Shown: positions 16,807-25,643, numbered from the stretch's first letter. The stretch is DNA of 64,000 nucleotides from Burkholderia pseudomultivorans (GCF_001718415.1 NZ_CP013378.1:3782001-3846000), one strand, 5' to 3'. The notes: a model not told the origin generated them from the letters alone. Made by a program: numbers and translations.

Positions 16807-17541
16807 ATGCAGGCATCGCATTCCGCACCTGCCGGCGCCCTGCCGGCCGCTCCACGTATGAATCCCCGAGTCGTCACCGTCGCGGTCGGTGTGCTGGCCG
16901 CGCACGCGATCATGCTGACCGCCGCATGGCTCCATCGCAGCGCGCCGCCTCCGCCGAAGCTGGTCGAAGTCCAGTCGATCACCGCGCAGCTCATCACGCC
17001 GGCACCGGTCCCGCAGGTTGCGGTCGCATCGGTCCAGCAGCCCGCGCCGCCGAAGCCCGCGCCGCACGTGAAACCGAAGGTCGAGCCGAAGCCGGTGCCG
17101 AAGGTCGCGAAGCCGGTGCCGCAGCCCGTCACGACTTCGCCGGAACCGTCGCCGACGCCCGCGCCCGCACCGGTGGCCGCAACGCCGGCGCCGGAGACGC
17201 CCGCTCCCGCGGCGCCCGCCGCGGCCCCCGGCCCGGCCCGCGAAACGATGCACGTCGGCGCGCCCAAGAACGTGCAGGCGCTGCAGTGCACGCTCGTGAA
17301 GCCCGACTACCCGTCGATGTCGCGCCGCCGCGGCGAGACGGGCACGGCCTATGTCCACTTCGTCGTCGGCGTCACCGGCAAGATCGAAAACATCACGCTG
17401 CAGAAGAGCAGCGGTTATCCGCGCCTCGACGAAGCCGCCCTCGAGGCAATGCGTGCATCCTCCTGCCCTCCCTATATGGAGAACGGCCAGGCGATCCGCG
17501 TTGCGCACACGCAGCCCTACAACTTCGGGCTCACCGATTAA
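16807..17541 (+). CDS. tonB: TonB energy transducer
   Basis: The 244-aa protein carries proton-motive energy from ExbB-ExbD to outer-membrane iron and haem receptors. It has an N-terminal anchor helix (about residues 20-42, VVTVAVGVLAAHAIMLTAAWL), a Pro/Lys/Glu-rich periplasmic linker (about 50-150) and a C-terminal TonB domain (about 165-244) with KPDYPSMSRRRGETGTAYVHF. A second in-frame ATG at 16858 just before the helix could be the true start. exbB follows after 36 bases. No Fur box was found directly before it. Confidence 0.95.
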   Translation: MQASHSAPAGALPAAPRMNPRVVTVAVGVLAAHAIMLTAAWLHRSAPPPPKLVEVQSITAQLITPAPVPQVAVASVQQPAPPKPAPHVKPKVEPKPVPKVAKPVPQPVTTSPEPSPTPAPAPVAATPAPETPAPAAPAAAPGPARETMHVGAPKNVQALQCTLVKPDYPSMSRRRGETGTAYVHFVVGVTGKIENITLQKSSGYPRLDEAALEAMRASSCPPYMENGQAIRVAHTQPYNFGLTD

Positions 17542-17577
17542 CCCGCCTTATCCGGAAAAGATTCAAAGGAAACAAAA

Positions 17578-18309
17578 ATGCAAAGCTACGGTATCGCGCA
17601 CGTCTGGGCGCAAGGTGATTTCGTCACGCGCGCCATTGCGATCACGCTGCTCGTGATGTCGGTCCTGTCGTGGATCGTGATCATCGTCAAGGGCTGGAAC
17701 GTGGTTCGCCTGAACCGCCTGACGAAGAACGCCGAACAGGCGTTCTGGCATTCGGACGACTTCGACGACGGCGTGAAGAAGCTCGGGCTCGCCACGTCGA
17801 CGCCGAGCGACAACCCGTTCCTCGCGCTCGCGCTGTCGGGCAAGGAAGCGGCCGATCACCACCACCAGACGCAGCCGCACCTGCACGATCGCATGGACGT
17901 ATCGGACTGGGTCACGCGCTGCCTGAAGGACACCATGGACGAAGGCATCGCGCGCATGCAAAGCGGCCTCGCGATCCTCGCATCGATCGGCAGTACCGCG
18001 CCGTTCGTCGGCCTGTTCGGTACGGTCTGGGGGATCTACCACGCGCTGCTCGCGATCGGCATGAGCGGCCAGACCTCGATCGACCAGGTCGCCGGCCCGG
18101 TCGGCGAATCGCTGATCATGACGGCCTTCGGCCTGTTCGTCGCAATCCCGGCCGTGCTCGGCTACAACGCGCTGACGCGCGCAAACAAGGGCGTCGTCAG
18201 CAAGCTGCGCCGCTTCGCGCATGGTCTGCACGCGTATTTCGTGACGGGCGAGCGCCTCGCGTCGTCGTCGGACCGCAACGGCCTGCGTCTCGCGACGCGC
18301 GCCAGCTGA
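17578..18309 (+). CDS. exbB: ExbB, TonB-system proton channel subunit
   Basis: This 243-aa inner-membrane protein of the MotA/TolQ/ExbB family has three hydrophobic helices (about residues 20-40, 135-160 and 180-200). The conserved block LAILASIGSTAPFVGLFGTVWGIYHALLAIG and LIMTAFGLFVAIPAVLGYNA are diagnostic. It forms the pentameric channel with ExbD and powers TonB. ATG is preceded by AAAGGAAAC. It lies between tonB and exbD in one operon. Confidence 0.96.
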   Translation: MQSYGIAHVWAQGDFVTRAIAITLLVMSVLSWIVIIVKGWNVVRLNRLTKNAEQAFWHSDDFDDGVKKLGLATSTPSDNPFLALALSGKEAADHHHQTQPHLHDRMDVSDWVTRCLKDTMDEGIARMQSGLAILASIGSTAPFVGLFGTVWGIYHALLAIGMSGQTSIDQVAGPVGESLIMTAFGLFVAIPAVLGYNALTRANKGVVSKLRRFAHGLHAYFVTGERLASSSDRNGLRLATRAS

Positions 18310-18323
18310 AGCGGGGGTGAGCG

Positions 18324-18752
18324 ATGGCGATGAACACCGGTTTCAGCGACGATGACGACGATGGCGTGATGAGCGAGATCAACATGACGCCGCTCGTCGA
18401 CGTCATGCTCGTACTCCTGATCATTTTCCTCGTGACGATTCCGGCAATGCAGCATGCTGTGAAGATCGACCTGCCGCATGCCAGCAGCCAGCCGGTCGAC
18501 GAAAAGCCGCAGACCGTCGACGTCGCGATCCAGGGCGACGGCACGATCCTGTGGGACGACCACACGGTCACGCGCGAGCAGTTGCAGGCCCGCATCGCGG
18601 AAGCGGCGCAGCATCAGCCGCAGCCCGAGCTGCACCTGCGCGCGGATCGCAAGGTGGCCTACGAACGCGTGGCCGAAGTGATGTCGGATGCCCAGGCCGG
18701 CGGCCTGACGAAGCTCGGCTTCGTGACGGAGCCGACGGCGAAAGCGAAGTAA
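18324..18752 (+). CDS. exbD: ExbD, TonB-system channel subunit
   Basis: The 142-aa protein has one N-terminal helix (about residues 23-42) and a periplasmic domain. SEINMTPLVDVMLVLLIIFLV is the ExbD/TolR signature, with the essential membrane aspartate in PLVDVML. It starts 14 bases after exbB. The C-terminal RADRKVAYERVAEVMSDAQAGGLTKLGFVT is typical. A strong terminator closes the operon 85 bases later. Confidence 0.96.
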   Translation: MAMNTGFSDDDDDGVMSEINMTPLVDVMLVLLIIFLVTIPAMQHAVKIDLPHASSQPVDEKPQTVDVAIQGDGTILWDDHTVTREQLQARIAEAAQHQPQPELHLRADRKVAYERVAEVMSDAQAGGLTKLGFVTEPTAKAK

Positions 18753-18836
18753 TGCGCGCGCCAAAGCGTTGCCGGTCGTAATCGACGGTGGCGCTTGAAG
18801 GGCCGGCCGCGGCCCACCACCGAAGCACACAAAGTA

Positions 18837-18869
18837 AAAGGCCTTCATCGCCAGATGAAGGCCTTTTTT
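18837..18869 (+). terminator. Terminator of tonB-exbB-exbD
   Basis: AAAAGGCCTTCATC and GATGAAGGCCTTTTTT form a long perfect stem around GCCA. It is symmetrical enough to stop transcription from both sides. Confidence 0.93.
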
Positions 18870-19152
18870 CATGCGCACGCGGGCGCCTTCGGGCGGCGGG
18901 CTCTTCGGCGGTATCGGTTGCGCCTCGAGCAACGCAAATGCGACTTGCCGTGGTCTGCACGGACTTGCGCGTTCTGCCCTATCTGGCTCGCAACATATGC
19001 GGCCACCTGATTCCGCTCAGAACTTCCTTCGCGAAATGGGATTTCAATATAGGCCTGCCCGCGCGCGCATTCAAGCCCCCCGCGATTGAAACTTGCGATT
19101 GCAGGCGACGCTTCAATGACAAAACAAATCTGCCGCGTCGCGCACGCCGCAT
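18870..19152. other. Region between exbD terminator and LysR gene; nothing assignable
   Basis: No frame here has a good ribosome-binding site or a natural composition. It is the 3' flank of a minus-strand LysR gene and of the exbD terminator. Base composition drops locally around 19030-19150. A non-coding RNA cannot be ruled out but I see no promoter-hairpin pair. Confidence 0.4.
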
Positions 19153-20127
19153 TCAGGTCGCCGAAACATCGGCCGTCGCGTCCTTCTTCGCCCGCTCGGG
19201 ACAGCCGGGCTGCTTGTATTCGCCGTGATCGAGCTTCTCGACCAGATAGTCGACGAACGCGCGCACCGCGGGCGGCATGCCCTGCCGCGACACGAACACC
19301 GCATACAGCTGCGGCACCGGCAGCGTCCAGCCGGGCATCACCGGCGAGAGCTGCCCGGCGCGCAACGCGTTGCCGTACATCATCTCGGGCAGCGCGGCGA
19401 TGCCGAGACCGTCGAGCGCGGCCTCGCGTATCGTCATCAGGTCCGCCGTCACGAGCCGCGGGTCGTGCTCGTGCACGTGGCGCGTTCCGTCCGGCGCGAT
19501 CAGGTTGAACACGTGCCGCCCGTCGACGCTCGGCGTATCGAGCGTTTCGAAATGCGCGAGATCGTCCGGCACGAGCGGCGGCGCGTTCTGGTTCAGCAGG
19601 CTCGGCGCCCCGACCAGCATCTGCTCGGTGCGCCACAGCGGCCGCACGACGATGTTCGCGTTCTGCGGCGGCTCCGAGCGCACGCGCAGCGCGACGTCGA
19701 TCGAATCCTCGAACAGGTCGATCACGCGATTCGTCACACGGATGTGCACCTTCACCTCGGGATACCGATGCAGGAATTCCGGCAGGATGCGCGACAGCAT
19801 CGTCTGCGACAGCGTGACCGGCACGCTGACGCGCACCGAACCGCGCGGCGACGCACGCAGTTGCTGCACCGCGTTCATCGCGGCCTGCGCTTCGGCCAGC
19901 ATCGCCTGGCAGTGCTGGTAGAACAGCTCGCCCGCCTCGGTCAGCGCGAGCTTGCGGGTCGAGCGCTGCAGCAGGCGCACGCCGAGCGCGGCCTCGAGCT
20001 CGGTCAGGCGCCGCGACAGGCGCGACTTCGAGATACCCAGCACGCGCTCCGCCGCCGAGAACCCGCCGTGCTCGACGACCTGCGAGAAGTACATCAGGTC
20101 GTTCAGGTTGTGTGCATCGATATTCAT
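19153..20127 (-). CDS. LysR-family transcriptional regulator
   Basis: This 324-aa DNA-binding protein has the N-terminal winged helix-turn-helix (about residues 8-65; NDLMYFSQVVEHGGFSAAERVLGISKSRLSRRL) and a LysR substrate-binding domain (about 95-300). Length is normal for the family plus a short charged C-terminal tail. It is divergent from the pirin gene, with about 120 AT-rich bases between, so it likely controls pirin and itself in response to a small ligand. The ligand is unknown. Confidence 0.93.
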   Translation of the reverse strand: MNIDAHNLNDLMYFSQVVEHGGFSAAERVLGISKSRLSRRLTELEAALGVRLLQRSTRKLALTEAGELFYQHCQAMLAEAQAAMNAVQQLRASPRGSVRVSVPVTLSQTMLSRILPEFLHRYPEVKVHIRVTNRVIDLFEDSIDVALRVRSEPPQNANIVVRPLWRTEQMLVGAPSLLNQNAPPLVPDDLAHFETLDTPSVDGRHVFNLIAPDGTRHVHEHDPRLVTADLMTIREAALDGLGIAALPEMMYGNALRAGQLSPVMPGWTLPVPQLYAVFVSRQGMPPAVRAFVDYLVEKLDHGEYKQPGCPERAKKDATADVSAT

Positions 20128-20248
20128 GTCATCGTTCCAATTTCAGAACAATCCATTGCGAACTGCTGCCAATTTAACGACAAATCGCCCAATATAATAG
20201 CCCTATGTTTCAAAAATGATGCTATTCCGCTGAATCGAGGGCTTCCGC

Positions 20249-21121
20249 ATGACGATCGCTCGCTCGCTTGACCGTACCTATCCCGCGCTTCGCACGACCG
20301 AAGGCGGCGGCTTCGTGGTTCACCGCCCGTTCCCGACCCGGCTCCTGATGGATTTCGATCCGTTCCTGCTGCTCGACGAAATGGGCCCCGTCGATTACGC
20401 GCCCGGCGAGGCCAAAGGCGCGCCCGACCATCCGCACCGCGGCTTCGAGACCGTCACCTACGTGCTCGACGGCCGCTTCCGCCATCGCGATTCGGCCGGC
20501 CATGCGGGCACGCTCGGCCCGGGCGACGTCCAGTGGATGACGGCCGGCGCCGGCGTCGTGCACAGCGAGATGCCGGACCCGGCGTTCGCCGAGGCCGGCG
20601 GCCGCTCGCACGGCTTCCAGCTGTGGGTCAACCTGCCGCGCCGCGACAAGCTGATCGCGCCGCGCTACCAGGAGATATCGGCGGCGCGTATTCCGCGCGC
20701 GACCTCGCCGGACGGCCGCGCACACGTGCGCGTGATCGCGGGCGAGGCATTCGGCGTCGACGCGGCGATCGAGACGCGCACGCCGATCCTCTATCTGCAT
20801 TTCACGCTGGAACCGGGCGCCACGGTCACGCAGCCGGTTCCGGCCGGCTATCGCGTGTTCGCCTACCCGCTCGACGGCACGGGCCTCTACGGGCCCGACA
20901 GGCAGGCGGTCGAGGCCCGCAACATGGTCGTCTATGGCGATGACGGCGACGCGGTCACGTTCGCGGCCGGCGACACCGCGCTCGATCTGCTGCTGATCGG
21001 CGGCGTGCCGCTGAACGAGCCGATCGTCCGCTACGGGCCGTTCGTGATGAATACCGAGGAAGAGATCCGGCAGGCCGTCGTCGACTACCAGACCGGCCGC
21101 ATGGGGCGCATCGACGCGTGA
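20249..21121 (+). CDS. Pirin-family bicupin protein
   Basis: The 290-aa protein has the two-cupin pirin architecture. The N-terminal cupin carries the metal-binding residues in APDHPHRGFETVTYVLDG (His residues near 56-60) and GDVQWMTAGAGVVHSEMP (His near 105 and Glu). The C-terminal cupin begins near residue 170. Pirins bind Fe(II) or other metals; some are quercetinases, others redox-sensing regulators. Divergent from a LysR regulator, which likely controls it. Confidence 0.93.
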   Translation: MTIARSLDRTYPALRTTEGGGFVVHRPFPTRLLMDFDPFLLLDEMGPVDYAPGEAKGAPDHPHRGFETVTYVLDGRFRHRDSAGHAGTLGPGDVQWMTAGAGVVHSEMPDPAFAEAGGRSHGFQLWVNLPRRDKLIAPRYQEISAARIPRATSPDGRAHVRVIAGEAFGVDAAIETRTPILYLHFTLEPGATVTQPVPAGYRVFAYPLDGTGLYGPDRQAVEARNMVVYGDDGDAVTFAAGDTALDLLLIGGVPLNEPIVRYGPFVMNTEEEIRQAVVDYQTGRMGRIDA

Positions 21122-21220
21122 TGCACGAGCGGGGACGCAGGTGCCGCGAAGCGGCGGATTTTGCGTCACAATGACTCCTTGAACCACGTGGCCGTGCGCC
21201 ACCAGAAGGAACCCGTCCCC

Positions 21221-21703
21221 TTGAACTTCGAACACCTGATCCAGATCAACGCCGACGATCCGGCCGTGCCGTCCCTGACCCGCGAGCAACTGTGGGAAGG
21301 CCTCGTGCTGCGCGCGGAACAGCCGCAATTGTTCGTGATCGGCCTCGACAGCTGCGTCGTGCACGAACGGACGGCGACGACGCTCGAACGCGAACTGCAC
21401 TACGGCCACGCCACCGTGCGCGACCGCGTGACGTTCACGCCGAACCACCAGGTCCGCTACGACATCCACGCAGCCGATGGCGAAATCGGCGGCTCGCTGA
21501 CGATGACGATCGAGGAACGCGACGATCAGCAGCTGTTCCTGCGTTTCGAATACCGCACGACGCTGACCGTCACGGACGACAGCGAGGAAGCGCGGCAGAC
21601 GCACGGGATCGTCAAGGAAGCGTATCGCACGTCCGATATCGACACGGTCCGCCTGATCCGCGAATACGCGCAGGGCCGCAGGGATCCCGATCCGCTGCAC
21701 TGA
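21221..21703 (+). CDS. AtaL-like / DUF1857 SRPBCC-fold protein
   Basis: I choose TTG at 21221 (N-terminus MNFEHLIQINADDPAVPSLT), preceded by AGAAGGA, giving 160 aa, close to the family size. A TTG at 21161 in the same frame would add 20 residues without support. The features LTREQLWEGLVLRAEQPQLF and the beta-rich remainder with DRVTFTPNHQVRYDI fit DUF1857, a START/SRPBCC-fold family of unknown function thought to bind hydrophobic ligands. Follows pirin in the same direction. Confidence 0.8.
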   Translation: MNFEHLIQINADDPAVPSLTREQLWEGLVLRAEQPQLFVIGLDSCVVHERTATTLERELHYGHATVRDRVTFTPNHQVRYDIHAADGEIGGSLTMTIEERDDQQLFLRFEYRTTLTVTDDSEEARQTHGIVKEAYRTSDIDTVRLIREYAQGRRDPDPLH

Positions 21704-21777
21704 TGCCGGCGGCGGCCTGCGGGCCGCCATTTGATCAGACTATCAAGCTTGCCGATTCGATCGATAAAGAGTTTTTG

Positions 21778-21802
21778 TAAATGGGAATAGTTATCATTTA
21801 GA
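21778..21802 (+). promoter_or_regulatory. Fur-box-like site before hemP
   Basis: The sequence aaatgggaatagttatcattt (21779-21799) resembles the Fur box, with the TTATCATT half nearly perfect and GGGAATAGT the weaker half. It lies in an unusually AT-rich stretch 40-60 bases before the hemP start. Confidence 0.7.
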
Positions 21803-21839
21803 ATTCATTCCATCGTATCGACAGTCACCGATCAACCGA

Positions 21840-22085
21840 ATGACCGACACCATGCGCCCGACCACGCTGACCTTGCGCCGCACGACCGGCACCGCAAGCA
21901 GCAGCCGTCAGAAGACGGCAGCGGTTACGACGCCGGCGAAACCGGCCGGAAACCGCGATGCAGGCACACGGGTCGTCAGCAGCGATGCGCTGCTGCAAGG
22001 CCACAGCCACATCAGCATCGCGCACAACGGGGAAACCTATCAGTTGCGCGCCACGCGGCTCGGCAAGCTGATCCTGACGAAGTAG
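21840..22085 (+). CDS. hemP: Hemin uptake protein HemP
   Basis: The 81-aa protein ends with the HemP family core: SSDALLQGHSHISIAHNGETYQLRATRLGKLILTK (about residues 47-81). The first 45 residues are a low-complexity Thr/Ala/Arg extension. In Burkholderia relatives HemP is needed for expression of haem-uptake genes under iron starvation rather than being a transporter. No hmu/bhu transport genes are adjacent here; the gene stands alone downstream of a Fur-like box. It is followed by a structured non-coding stretch that ends in a terminator. Confidence 0.92.
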   Translation: MTDTMRPTTLTLRRTTGTASSSRQKTAAVTTPAKPAGNRDAGTRVVSSDALLQGHSHISIAHNGETYQLRATRLGKLILTK

Positions 22086-22275
22086 TACAGCGTATTGTGG
22101 GGACCACCTCCCTGAGAGGTGTTGGGCAGTAGCCAGCGCAACGGCTTGCACGCGAGATCTAGACCCCTTCGTGCAAACACACTCAAGCAGCCGTTGCAGC
22201 AAGCCAAGCCACTTTTTTGGTTCTCACCCATGAAGAAAAAAAGCGACACGCCGAAAGACGTGTCGCTTTTTGTTT
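22086..22275 (+). ncRNA. Candidate structured RNA behind hemP (3'-UTR-derived or separate iron-responsive sRNA)
   Basis: About 190 non-coding bases between hemP and a terminator fold well. Hairpin 1: CACCTC (22105-22110) with GAGGTG (22116-22121). Hairpin 2: GCAACGGC-TTGCACG (22138-22152) pairs with CGTGCAA (22170-22176) and, after a 13-base bulge, GCCGTTGC (22190-22197), 15 bp in all. A poly-T tract (22213-22218) and a perfect Rho-independent terminator (22238-22273) follow. Transcribed from the Fur-controlled hemP promoter it would accumulate in iron starvation. An iron-responsive sRNA called BrrF is known in B. cenocepacia; I cannot confirm this is its locus. Confidence 0.6.
22238..22273 (+). 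terminator. Bidirectional terminator between hemP region and ftrD
   Basis: AAAAAGCGACACG and CGTGTCGCTTTTT form a 13-bp perfect stem around CCGAAAGA. It has U-runs on both strands and so serves hemP/ncRNA and ftrD. Confidence 0.93.
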
Positions 22276-22324
22276 GGCCGGTTGAAGAACCGAAGCGTTC
22301 GGCATGCTGCCTGTCGGATGCCGG

Positions 22325-23722
22325 TCAGAAACCCCAGAACATCAACCACCACGCGCTGTCGATAACGGCCAGTGCCGCCGCGAACCACGCGAATGCCATC
22401 AGCCGGCGCGGCCACGCCGCATAGCGCGCCGTCACCTTCCATGCGAGCCACGCGCTCCATGCGTTTGCGCCGACCAGGATCGCGATGCGCACGTCCGTCG
22501 CCCAGCCGAGCGGCACATGCTCGGCGCGCAGCAGCGACAGCGTCGTCGCGGACAAGCCGAGGAACACGCCCGCGCCCGCGATCGGAATCAGCGCCTGCGC
22601 GAGATGATGCAGGCGCACGCGGTCGAAGCGGCCGAGCATCAGCGTCGCGCCGGCCAGCAGCACCAGCAGCGCCGTGCCGTACACGAGCCCCGTGCCGACG
22701 ATGTAGCTGACGATCAGCCCGCCGTCGAGCCACGAGAACACGTCGTTGCGGTCCGGATAGTGCGTGAGCAGGAACCACGGCGCGTTGGTCTCGAGCGGCC
22801 ACGTGATGTCGCGATCGATCAGCCAGCCCGCGAGCCATTGCTTGATCTGCACGAACCACGGGCTGACGGTCCAGTGGAATGCGCCGATCGCGACGCCGAG
22901 CAGCCCGTACAGGATCAGCGCGGTATCCCACGGGTTCGCCTGCTGCGCGCCAAGATTCACGACCTCGTCGGACGGCGAGCGCCACGACAGCGCGATCGCG
23001 TCGCGATGCCCGGCGCAGCGGCCGCACATATGGCAGGCAGCGGCGCCCTTCATGTTGCGCAGCGGCACGAGCGGCGCGCAGTTGATCGGAATCACGCGAT
23101 GCCCGTGCTCGCCGTTCTTGTACGAGCGGCGCCAGGCCTCTTCATCGACCTTGTAGCGCATCGGCGCGAGCCGCGCGAGCAGCCCGAACACGCCATTGAC
23201 CGGGCACAGATACTTGCACCACACGCGCTTCTCGCGGCCGTACAGCAGGCCGATCACGATCGCCGCGGCGGTCGAGCCGCCGAGCACGAGCAGCACCGCG
23301 AGCGGGTACTGATAGACGCTGACCATCTGCCCGTAGATCGTCGTGATCCCGAACGCGACGAACGGCCAGCCGCCCCATCGCATCCAGCGCGGAATCGCGC
23401 GACCGCGGCCGAAGGTGCTCGCGAACTCGGCGAGCGCTCCCTCCGGACACAGCACGCCGCACCAGACGCGGCCGAGCATCACCATCGACAGCAGGACGAA
23501 CGGCCACCAGATGCCCCAGAACACGAACTCCGCGGCGAGCGTGAGATTGCTCCACAGATGCGCGGAGTCGTCCGGCAGCGGCATCACGGCCGGCACGATG
23601 ATCAGGAACGCATAGACGGCCACGACCACCCACTGGATGCCGCGAATCAGCGCGCCGTGGCGCTGCATCCACTGGCCGGCCTGCGCAAGCCGGCCCGGCT
23701 TGGCTGCTGCGACGACGCTCAT
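22325..23722 (-). CDS. ftrD: FtrD, membrane polyferredoxin of the ferrous iron system
   Basis: This 465-aa inner-membrane protein has about eight hydrophobic segments and NapH/RdxA-type 4Fe-4S motifs. GRVWCGVLCPEGAL (about residue 95) and CKYLCPVNG (about 183) flank cluster sites, and CHMCGRC near residue 250 gives another. In Burkholderia FtrABCD it is thought to pass electrons for the oxidation or reduction step of iron uptake. The start at 23722 overlaps the ftrC stop by four bases (ATGA), showing translational coupling. The open frame continues upstream but only as a shadow of ftrC. Confidence 0.92.
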   Translation of the reverse strand: MSVVAAAKPGRLAQAGQWMQRHGALIRGIQWVVVAVYAFLIIVPAVMPLPDDSAHLWSNLTLAAEFVFWGIWWPFVLLSMVMLGRVWCGVLCPEGALAEFASTFGRGRAIPRWMRWGGWPFVAFGITTIYGQMVSVYQYPLAVLLVLGGSTAAAIVIGLLYGREKRVWCKYLCPVNGVFGLLARLAPMRYKVDEEAWRRSYKNGEHGHRVIPINCAPLVPLRNMKGAAACHMCGRCAGHRDAIALSWRSPSDEVVNLGAQQANPWDTALILYGLLGVAIGAFHWTVSPWFVQIKQWLAGWLIDRDITWPLETNAPWFLLTHYPDRNDVFSWLDGGLIVSYIVGTGLVYGTALLVLLAGATLMLGRFDRVRLHHLAQALIPIAGAGVFLGLSATTLSLLRAEHVPLGWATDVRIAILVGANAWSAWLAWKVTARYAAWPRRLMAFAWFAAALAVIDSAWWLMFWGF

Positions 23723-24561
23723 GCCGCGCGGCCCGCTGCGACGGCCGGACGACGGCTCGCGCGCTTCATCAGCAGCCAGACGACCGCCCAGTACAGCGCG
23801 TATGCGATCAGGTTGGTCAGCGCCGGATGCGCGCGATAGCCGGTCAGCGTCGCGACGAGCGAGCCGAACGTGCCGGAGTCGTCGAGAATCGACGACGTAT
23901 CCCACACCTGCGAGATGCCGAGCGGCAGGATTTCCTTGTCGATCAGCTTGTCGACACCGGTCTGGAACAGGCCCGCGCCGAGGAACAGCAGCATCACTTC
24001 GGTGACGCGGAAGAAGTGCCGCCACGAGAAGTACTTGCCGCCGAGCTGCAGCAGGTAGAACGTCAGGAACGCGAGACCGAGGCCGATCACGACCGCGAGC
24101 ATCTGGCTGCCGTCGACATGACCCGACTGGCCGAACCCGAGGCCGTACAGGAAGATCACCGTCTCGCTGCCCTCGCGAGCGATCGCGAGCGCGACCAGCA
24201 CCGCGACGCCCCACCAGTTCGAATCGCGCGTGCTCTGCTGCAACGACTGCTCCATGTCGCGCTTCAGCGTGCGGCCGTGCCGGCGCATCCACAGCACCAT
24301 CTGCACGATCAGCACGCACGCGATCAGCACCATCGCGGTCTGGAAGTAGTCCTGCGCATCGCCGGACAATACTTCGGTGAAGCCGACGAGCGCGGCGCCG
24401 AGGCCGACGGCCATCAGCAGGCCGACGACGACGCCGGTCCACAGGAACGGCAGGCCGCGGCGCGCATCGTCGTCGCCGTTCTTCAGCCATGCATAAAGGA
24501 TGCCGACGACGAGCAGCGCTTCGACGCTCTCCCGCCAGACGATGAACAAGATCTGACCCAT
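23719..24561 (-). CDS. ftrC: FtrC, FTR1-family iron permease
   Basis: The 280-aa inner-membrane protein has seven hydrophobic helices. The iron-binding RExxE motifs are at residues 10-14 (RESVE) and 129-133 (REGSE). This is the core permease for iron import, homologous to yeast Ftr1 and bacterial EfeU. ATG at 24561 has AGGAGG nine bases before it (ggaggtatcgATG). Gene order ftrA, ftrB, ftrC, ftrD matches the known Burkholderia system. Confidence 0.95.
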   Translation of the reverse strand: MGQILFIVWRESVEALLVVGILYAWLKNGDDDARRGLPFLWTGVVVGLLMAVGLGAALVGFTEVLSGDAQDYFQTAMVLIACVLIVQMVLWMRRHGRTLKRDMEQSLQQSTRDSNWWGVAVLVALAIAREGSETVIFLYGLGFGQSGHVDGSQMLAVVIGLGLAFLTFYLLQLGGKYFSWRHFFRVTEVMLLFLGAGLFQTGVDKLIDKEILPLGISQVWDTSSILDDSGTFGSLVATLTGYRAHPALTNLIAYALYWAVVWLLMKRASRRPAVAAGRAA

Positions 24562-24619
24562 CGATACCTCCTGACGTGCAAGGCGGCGCACCCGCGCACC
24601 TGCACGCAGATAAAACGCG

Positions 24620-24952
24620 TTACTTCGCGACGATCACGCCCTGCGCCTGCTGGTGGAAATCGTCGAAAAACTTGTACTCACCCGGCGACAGCGGCGCGAC
24701 GACCACGAACGAATCGGCGCCCGGCGCGAGCACCTTCTCCTTGCGCAGCTGCACGCTCTCGAATTCGGCGGCGCCCTTGCCGGTATTCCTGATTTCGATC
24801 TTGAAGCGCTGGCCGGCCGGCACCTCGATGCGCGCCGGATTCAGCTTGCCGTCCGCCATCTCGAGCTTGAACGTCGGCAGGTCGGCGGCATACGCTGCGC
24901 CGGCGAGCCACAGTGCGGCGGTCGCGGCGACGATTTTCTGGGGAAATTTCAT
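24620..24952 (-). CDS. ftrB: FtrB, periplasmic cupredoxin-domain protein
   Basis: The 110-aa protein has a signal peptide (about residues 1-22, ending AAYA-A) and a cupredoxin-like beta fold (about 25-110). LNPARIEVPAGQRFKIEIRNTG and EFESVQLRKEKVL are typical of the EfeO/FtrB cupredoxin, which probably oxidises Fe(II) with copper in the periplasm. The C-terminus PGEYKFFDDFHQQAQGVIVAK contains the His that may ligate metal. It is 56 bases after ftrA. Confidence 0.9.
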   Translation of the reverse strand: MKFPQKIVAATAALWLAGAAYAADLPTFKLEMADGKLNPARIEVPAGQRFKIEIRNTGKGAAEFESVQLRKEKVLAPGADSFVVVAPLSPGEYKFFDDFHQQAQGVIVAK

Positions 24953-25008
24953 TCTGGGTTCTCTACGCCGACGGCGCACCCGAGGTGCGCCGTCCGTGAT
25001 GCTGCCGA

Positions 25009-25560
25009 TCAATACCCGCCCTTCTTGCCGATGCCGGCGAACGGGAAATCGTATTCGAGGGTGATGGGCTTGAACCACGGGCCCACGCCCGTTTCCTTGT
25101 CGACGTGACGGCCGAACGCCATGTGGCCCGACTGCATCGGCGGCTTCACGGTCATCGTCAGGTGGTACTTGCCCGGGCCGTTCAGCTTCACGTTGTCGCC
25201 GTAGTGCGGGCCGTCGCTCGCGACCATTGCCATCAGGTCGCCTTCGGCCTTCCACTTCGTGTCGCCCTGCTTCGTCAGCTTGTACGTGACCTGCAGGTAC
25301 GGCATCCAGTCGCCTTCGGCAAAACCGGTCGGATTGTTCTTGACCGCGTGGATGTCGGCCTCGAGGTGGATGTCGGAATCCGACGCCTTGCGCATCATCC
25401 CTTCCGGGTCCATCGTGATCGGCTGAAGGTACACCGCGCCGATCTCCATGCCGCCCTGGATCTGCTGCTTGCCGATCGGATACTCGGCAGCCGAGGCCGA
25501 CATGGCGGCAAACGCCGCCGCCACCGCAACCGACGTGCGGATGAACGAAGAACCCAACAT
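25009..25560 (-). CDS. ftrA: FtrA, periplasmic iron-binding protein (P19/Tp34 family)
   Basis: The 183-aa protein has a signal peptide (about residues 1-25, ending SASA) and the P19 family iron-binding domain. GGMEIGAVYLQPITMDPEG (about residues 36-54) holds conserved Met and Glu, DIHLEADIHAVKNNPTGF has His residues, and QSGHMAFGRHVDKETGVGPWF near the C-terminus completes the metal site. It is the first gene of ftrABCD. ATG is preceded by AAGGAGTGT. A Fur-like box lies about 90 bases upstream. Confidence 0.93.
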   Translation of the reverse strand: MLGSSFIRTSVAVAAAFAAMSASAAEYPIGKQQIQGGMEIGAVYLQPITMDPEGMMRKASDSDIHLEADIHAVKNNPTGFAEGDWMPYLQVTYKLTKQGDTKWKAEGDLMAMVASDGPHYGDNVKLNGPGKYHLTMTVKPPMQSGHMAFGRHVDKETGVGPWFKPITLEYDFPFAGIGKKGGY

Positions 25561-25643
25561 GGACACTCCTTGTTTTTTATCGGTTGATACGCGGAACGCC
25601 CCGCAGGGCGGCCCGCTGGAAACACTAACGCAACCAAGAACGT

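Noticed and set aside
18871..19089. Possible small gene between exbD and the LysR gene
   Set aside because: No ribosome-binding site and no family-like features; the frame is a product of GC bias.
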